Shown here: positions 29,052 to 32,060 of the stretch, piece by piece
How positions within the stretch are numbered: position 1 is the stretch's first letter
Layout: every line of letters begins with the position of its first letter
Assembly: GCA_029265715.1 (NCBI GenBank)
Contig: JAJUGZ010000043.1
Coordinates: 1-32,060 of the forward strand
Direction of reading: 5' to 3'
From: Bacteroidota bacterium
GTDB lineage: Bacteria > Bacteroidota > Bacteroidia > Bacteroidales > Prolixibacteraceae
Length of the DNA stretch: 32,060 bases
Made by a program: the position numbers and the translations under genes
Notes under the pieces: generated by a model
Told to the model about the DNA's origin: nothing
What the model saw: only the letters and a program-made list of their open reading frames with translations
Database searches by the model: none

Positions 29052-29516
29052 ATGAAAGCAACAATTCTGGGACTGTTTTTAATCATCGTGAGCGCGCAAT
29101 TATCTTTCGCACAGAATCCTGAGACAAAGAGTTTCACCCCTGCCGAGCAGGAAATCGTTAATCTTTCAAAAGAAAAGTGGCAGTGGATGGCCGACAAAAA
29201 TGTCGACAAACTTGCTAACCTCTTTCACGATAAAGCTGTCTTCGTACACATGGGCGGAAGCTGGGGTAAAGAACAGGAAATCAAAATTATCAAAGATGGG
29301 GGTATCTGGTATAAAAAAGCAGATATCCATGAAGTTTCGGTGAATATCATTCGCCAAACGGCCATTCTTTTAAATCGGATTGATCTGCTGGCTGTTGTTG
29401 GCGGAAATGAAGTGACCAATCCGTTTATGGTTACCGAAGTGTATATAAAACAGGACGGCAGCTGGAAATTAGGCTCGCTCTCCTTTACCCGGTTAATGAC
29501 ACCAGGCGGACATTAG
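29052..29516 (+). CDS. Exported SnoaL/DUF4440-like (NTF2 fold) protein
   Basis: A 154-residue protein with a signal peptide (1-20, QLSFAQ). The mature part has the cone-shaped NTF2-like fold: EIVNLSKEKWQWMADKNVDKLANLFHDKAVFVHMGG is the usual opening helix pair and first strands, and VTEVYIKQDGSWKLGSLSFTRL the closing hairpin. Proteins of this type are ligand-binding or small isomerase/cyclase-like enzymes; key residues differ widely, so no reaction can be given. It lies 56 bases after AKR copy 2 and probably belongs to the same operon. Confidence 0.82.
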   Translation: MKATILGLFLIIVSAQLSFAQNPETKSFTPAEQEIVNLSKEKWQWMADKNVDKLANLFHDKAVFVHMGGSWGKEQEIKIIKDGGIWYKKADIHEVSVNIIRQTAILLNRIDLLAVVGGNEVTNPFMVTEVYIKQDGSWKLGSLSFTRLMTPGGH

Positions 29517-29595
29517 AAAAACAAATCAAACAATAGCATCTTTTAAGCCTTCCCGCCATAGGCGATAGGTTTGGAGAGGCATAAAAATCAGTGAG

Positions 29596-31227
29596 ATGAA
29601 AAAAATTACAACAGCCTTCGTTATCCTGATCGCTTTCTGTTTGCAGGCACAGCAAGCACTGGCTAAACCATCACCGGAAGCAGCGCCAAAAGTTCGTACT
29701 GCTTCCGGAATCGTACGCGGTGTGACCAGTGGCGATGTGGATAGTTTCAAGGGAATTCCATACGCGGCACCTCCGGTCGGTGAGTATCGCTGGCGTCCGC
29801 CTCAACCGGTTGTTCCGTGGCAGGGTGAGTTGTATGCGAGCAAGTTTGGTGCGAGTTGCGCGCAGGCAGGATGGGGCGCAGCACCCGGGACTATTCAGGC
29901 AGGTTCGTCAGAAGATTGCCTTTACCTGAATATCTGGAGACCAGCCGGGACTAAACCCAAAGCAAAACTGCCGGTGATGGTTTGGATTCACGGTGGCGCT
30001 TTTGTGGGTGGCAGCGGCAACACATCCGGAGAAGGATTTGCCAAACAGGGGGTCATTCTGGTTAGCTTCAATTACCGTCTGGGGCGACTCGGTCATTTCG
30101 CGTTTCCTGCGCTGAGCAAGGAACATCCGGAAGAACCCAAGGGCAGTTATGCCTACATGGACCAAATTGCAGCGCTCAAATGGCTACAGCAAAACATCTC
30201 AGCGTTCGGTGGCGACCCTGAAAATGTGACCATTTTCGGCTTTTCTGCCGGTGGTGTTTCGGTACATTCCCTGCTAACCATCCCAGCGGCAAAAGGTCTT
30301 TTTCAAAAGGCAATCAGCCATTCCGGTGGTGGCCGCGATGGCGTTCTGACCGGCAGACCAATCGACAAGGAAAATGCAAGTCGATACTACCCCGTTTCAG
30401 CAGAAACTATCGGAATAAACTTTGCCCGCAAACATGGGATCGAAGGTACAGATGCGGCCGCGCTGGCCAAATTGCGTGCATTGAAAGTGGAAGAGATTGT
30501 GGACGGTGGACAGGAAACAAACGGGCAGGGAGGTCCGCGTATCTATTCAGGCCCTATTCTCGACGGGAGATTAGTTGTTGAAACGGCGGAGAGTGCTTAC
30601 AAGGCAGGCCGCCAGGCGCGCGTTCCGCTCATGATCGGGAATAACAGTGCGGAAATAGGTGGAGGCTTTGTGAATCAAAGTCAATCAAAAGAAGAACTTT
30701 TCTCACTTTTTGGGGAATTGGGAAATGAGGCAAAAACAGCCTACGATCCTGACGGGAACAAAGAATTCACTGAAGTACAAACCCGGTTTAACACCGACAA
30801 GGTATGGGCAGAGCCCGCCCGATTTACAGCACGGGCTTTTGCCGCTGTTGGCGATCCGGCGTACGTTTTTCTCTTTTCGTACGTACCTTCTGCCATGAAG
30901 GATCGGATGACCTATGGCCCCGGACACGGAACCGATGTTGCTTTTGTATTCGATGATGTTGGAGGTCGTCCCGGGTCAACTCCTGCTCCGGATGACGAAG
31001 AGGTTGCCCGGATGATGAATGCCTATTGGGTAAACTTTGCCAAAACCGGTAATCCGAATGGGAAAGGGCTTCCGAAGTGGCCTGTTTACAATCCCAAAAC
31101 AAACGAGATTCTCGACATCCAACCCGATGGAGAACCAGTCGGCAAAACCGATCCGAGGAAAGCGAGACTGGATGTAATTGAAAAAGCTGTGGATAGTGGG
31201 GATAAACTACAACCCAATGGGATTTAA
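29596..31227 (+). CDS. Exported type B carboxylesterase
   Basis: A 543-residue exported serine esterase of the carboxylesterase/cholinesterase family, with signal peptide about 1-23. The signatures are [12 protein letters not shown] (51-62), EDCLYLNIW (106-114), oxyanion IHGGAF (131-136), nucleophile S217 in GFSAGG, E353 in NNSAEIG (usually in a T-x-x-E context) and H444 in GPGHGTDV. It hydrolyses esters of uncertain identity. Its base composition looks a little richer in GC than the genes before it, and its wording (RWRPPQP, Ala-rich N-terminus) resembles proteobacterial homologues, so transfer is possible but untested. It starts 79 bases after the SnoaL-like gene. Confidence 0.9.
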   Translation: MKKITTAFVILIAFCLQAQQALAKPSPEAAPKVRTASGIVRGVTSGDVDSFKGIPYAAPPVGEYRWRPPQPVVPWQGELYASKFGASCAQAGWGAAPGTIQAGSSEDCLYLNIWRPAGTKPKAKLPVMVWIHGGAFVGGSGNTSGEGFAKQGVILVSFNYRLGRLGHFAFPALSKEHPEEPKGSYAYMDQIAALKWLQQNISAFGGDPENVTIFGFSAGGVSVHSLLTIPAAKGLFQKAISHSGGGRDGVLTGRPIDKENASRYYPVSAETIGINFARKHGIEGTDAAALAKLRALKVEEIVDGGQETNGQGGPRIYSGPILDGRLVVETAESAYKAGRQARVPLMIGNNSAEIGGGFVNQSQSKEELFSLFGELGNEAKTAYDPDGNKEFTEVQTRFNTDKVWAEPARFTARAFAAVGDPAYVFLFSYVPSAMKDRMTYGPGHGTDVAFVFDDVGGRPGSTPAPDDEEVARMMNAYWVNFAKTGNPNGKGLPKWPVYNPKTNEILDIQPDGEPVGKTDPRKARLDVIEKAVDSGDKLQPNGI

Positions 31228-31288
31228 ACTGTACTTTTTGCTAAATAAAAGTGCTGGGTCTTTTTATAACCATTGTAAAAGATGTAAA

Positions 31289-31942
31289 ATGACAAACAAA
31301 AAAAACACGACAAACAGGCTCAAAATAAACGTAGTCGGAAAATTGCTACTGATTTTTGTTGCAACCTGTTTTTACCCCAACTATCTGAAATCTCAAAATA
31401 ACATGAGTACAAATCAACAACTTACGCCAGAGCAACGAAGTATTGTTCAGATTGCAGCCCTCACTGCACGGGGCGATTTGGGTGCTTTAAAACTGGCGTT
31501 GAACAATGGACTGGATGCCGGTTTAACGATCAATGAAATAAAAGAAGAAATGGTCCACTTGTATGCTTATTGCGGGTTCCCGCGAAGCCTGAATGCCATT
31601 AATACATTTATGGCTGTGTTGGAAGAAAGAAAATCGAAGGGCCTCACAGATGTTTTGGGTCGTGAAGCAACTCATACGTCACATCATTCTGATAAATATG
31701 AGCAAGGGTTAAAAACGCTGGAGGTATTAACCAAAACGCCACAATCGGGGCCAGCAAAAGGCTATGGTGAATTTGCCCCCCGCATCGATACTTTTTTAAA
31801 AGAACACCTCTTTGCTGATATTTTCGAAAATGATGTCCTCTCCTATCAACAACGCGAACTGGCAACAATTTCTGCTTTAGCTGCCATGCCGGGGCTTGAG
31901 GCTCAATTAACATCCCATATTATTTCTACTTTAACAGATTAG
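31289..31942 (+). CDS. Carboxymuconolactone decarboxylase-family protein, exported
   Basis: A 217-residue protein with two CMD-like repeats. The first (about 45-105) has the helix motif EEMVHLYAYCGFPRSLNAI; the second (about 145-210) has QRELATISALAAM. The peroxidase CxxC of AhpD is absent, leaving a single Cys in YCGFP, so alkylhydroperoxidase activity is unlikely. The ATG at 31289 gives a hydrophobic export segment (VVGKLLLIFVATCFYPNYLKSQ). An in-frame TTG at 31178 lies inside the carboxylesterase gene, and an ATG at 31403 would give a cytosolic form. Small CMD proteins often accompany aldo/keto reductases under AraC-type control in Bacteroidota. It is probably the last gene of the operon; the function is unknown. 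Confidence 0.85.
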   Translation: MTNKKNTTNRLKINVVGKLLLIFVATCFYPNYLKSQNNMSTNQQLTPEQRSIVQIAALTARGDLGALKLALNNGLDAGLTINEIKEEMVHLYAYCGFPRSLNAINTFMAVLEERKSKGLTDVLGREATHTSHHSDKYEQGLKTLEVLTKTPQSGPAKGYGEFAPRIDTFLKEHLFADIFENDVLSYQQRELATISALAAMPGLEAQLTSHIISTLTD

Positions 31943-31980
31943 AAAAATGTGCACAATTCGTTGGCATTCTTTATCTTGTA

Positions 31981-32012
31981 TTTGTTTTAGTTGTTGATTA
32001 TTAGTACTTTAG
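31981..32012 (+). promoter_or_regulatory. Putative promoter reading out of the window
   Basis: TTTG at 31981-31984 and TACTTTAG at 32005-32012 are separated by 20 bases, close to the Bacteroidota -33/-7 arrangement, with one mismatch to TAnnTTTG. It would serve a gene beyond the right end of the window. Confidence 0.4.
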
Positions 32013-32060
32013 AAGCGTAATAGAAAAACAGATTTATCGTTCAGAGCAATGTTTAATACA

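Overview
The window comes from a member of the Bacteroidota, probably class Bacteroidia. The evidence is an ECF sigma/FecR-type anti-sigma pair leading into a SusC/SusD pair, an STN domain on the SusC protein, signal peptides that end in Ala-Gln, AT-rich leaders with little Shine-Dalgarno sequence, and -7 boxes of the TAnnTTTG type. The genus cannot be read from the sequence.

Positions 306-19479 form a pectin (homogalacturonan) utilisation locus, almost all on the + strand. It starts with the ECF sigma factor and the FecR anti-sigma factor, then the TonB-dependent transporter SusC and the surface lipoprotein SusD, closed by a strong terminator at 8047-8079. The degradative block follows: a LamG-like protein, a PL10 pectate lyase, a large secreted beta-helix protein related to pectin methylesterase but altered in its active site, an SGNH/GDSL esterase, a GH43 glycosidase, a second and shorter PL10, an alpha/beta-hydrolase esterase and a canonical CE8 pectin methylesterase. 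The esterases would remove methyl and acetyl groups, the PL10 enzymes would cut the exposed polygalacturonate, GH43 would trim xylose or arabinose decorations, and SusCD would import oligomers and report them through STN-FecR-sigma.

After a 620-base gap with operator-like palindromes and a possible group II intron relic come an APC-family permease (20102-21490) and an L,D-transpeptidase (22181-22927). From 23039 the content changes: an AraC-type regulator on the minus strand diverges from a compact + strand operon (24165-31942) of three aldo/keto reductases, two alpha/beta-hydrolases, a SnoaL-like protein, a type B carboxylesterase and a carboxymuconolactone decarboxylase-family protein. This looks like a redox/detoxification or small-molecule catabolic operon and is unrelated in content to the pectin locus.

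The most unusual structure is a family of eight non-coding repeat units in three clusters (14087-14504, 17252-17481, 21608-22180). Seven intact units begin with ATGAAATAG, carry a long hairpin arm pair (GATGAAATAGCCAT / ATGGCTATTCCATC), and end in an AT-rich tail, usually TTTATACAG, that abuts an ATGAAA. The next ATGAAA is either the start of another unit or exactly the start codon of a gene. All four ORFs downstream of a cluster (GH43, esterase, L,D-transpeptidase, and a 48-residue ORF sandwiched between units) begin at that junction. The units look like a portable leader or translation-start cassette, or a site-specific mobile element targeting ATGAAA starts. I do not recognise a named family for them.
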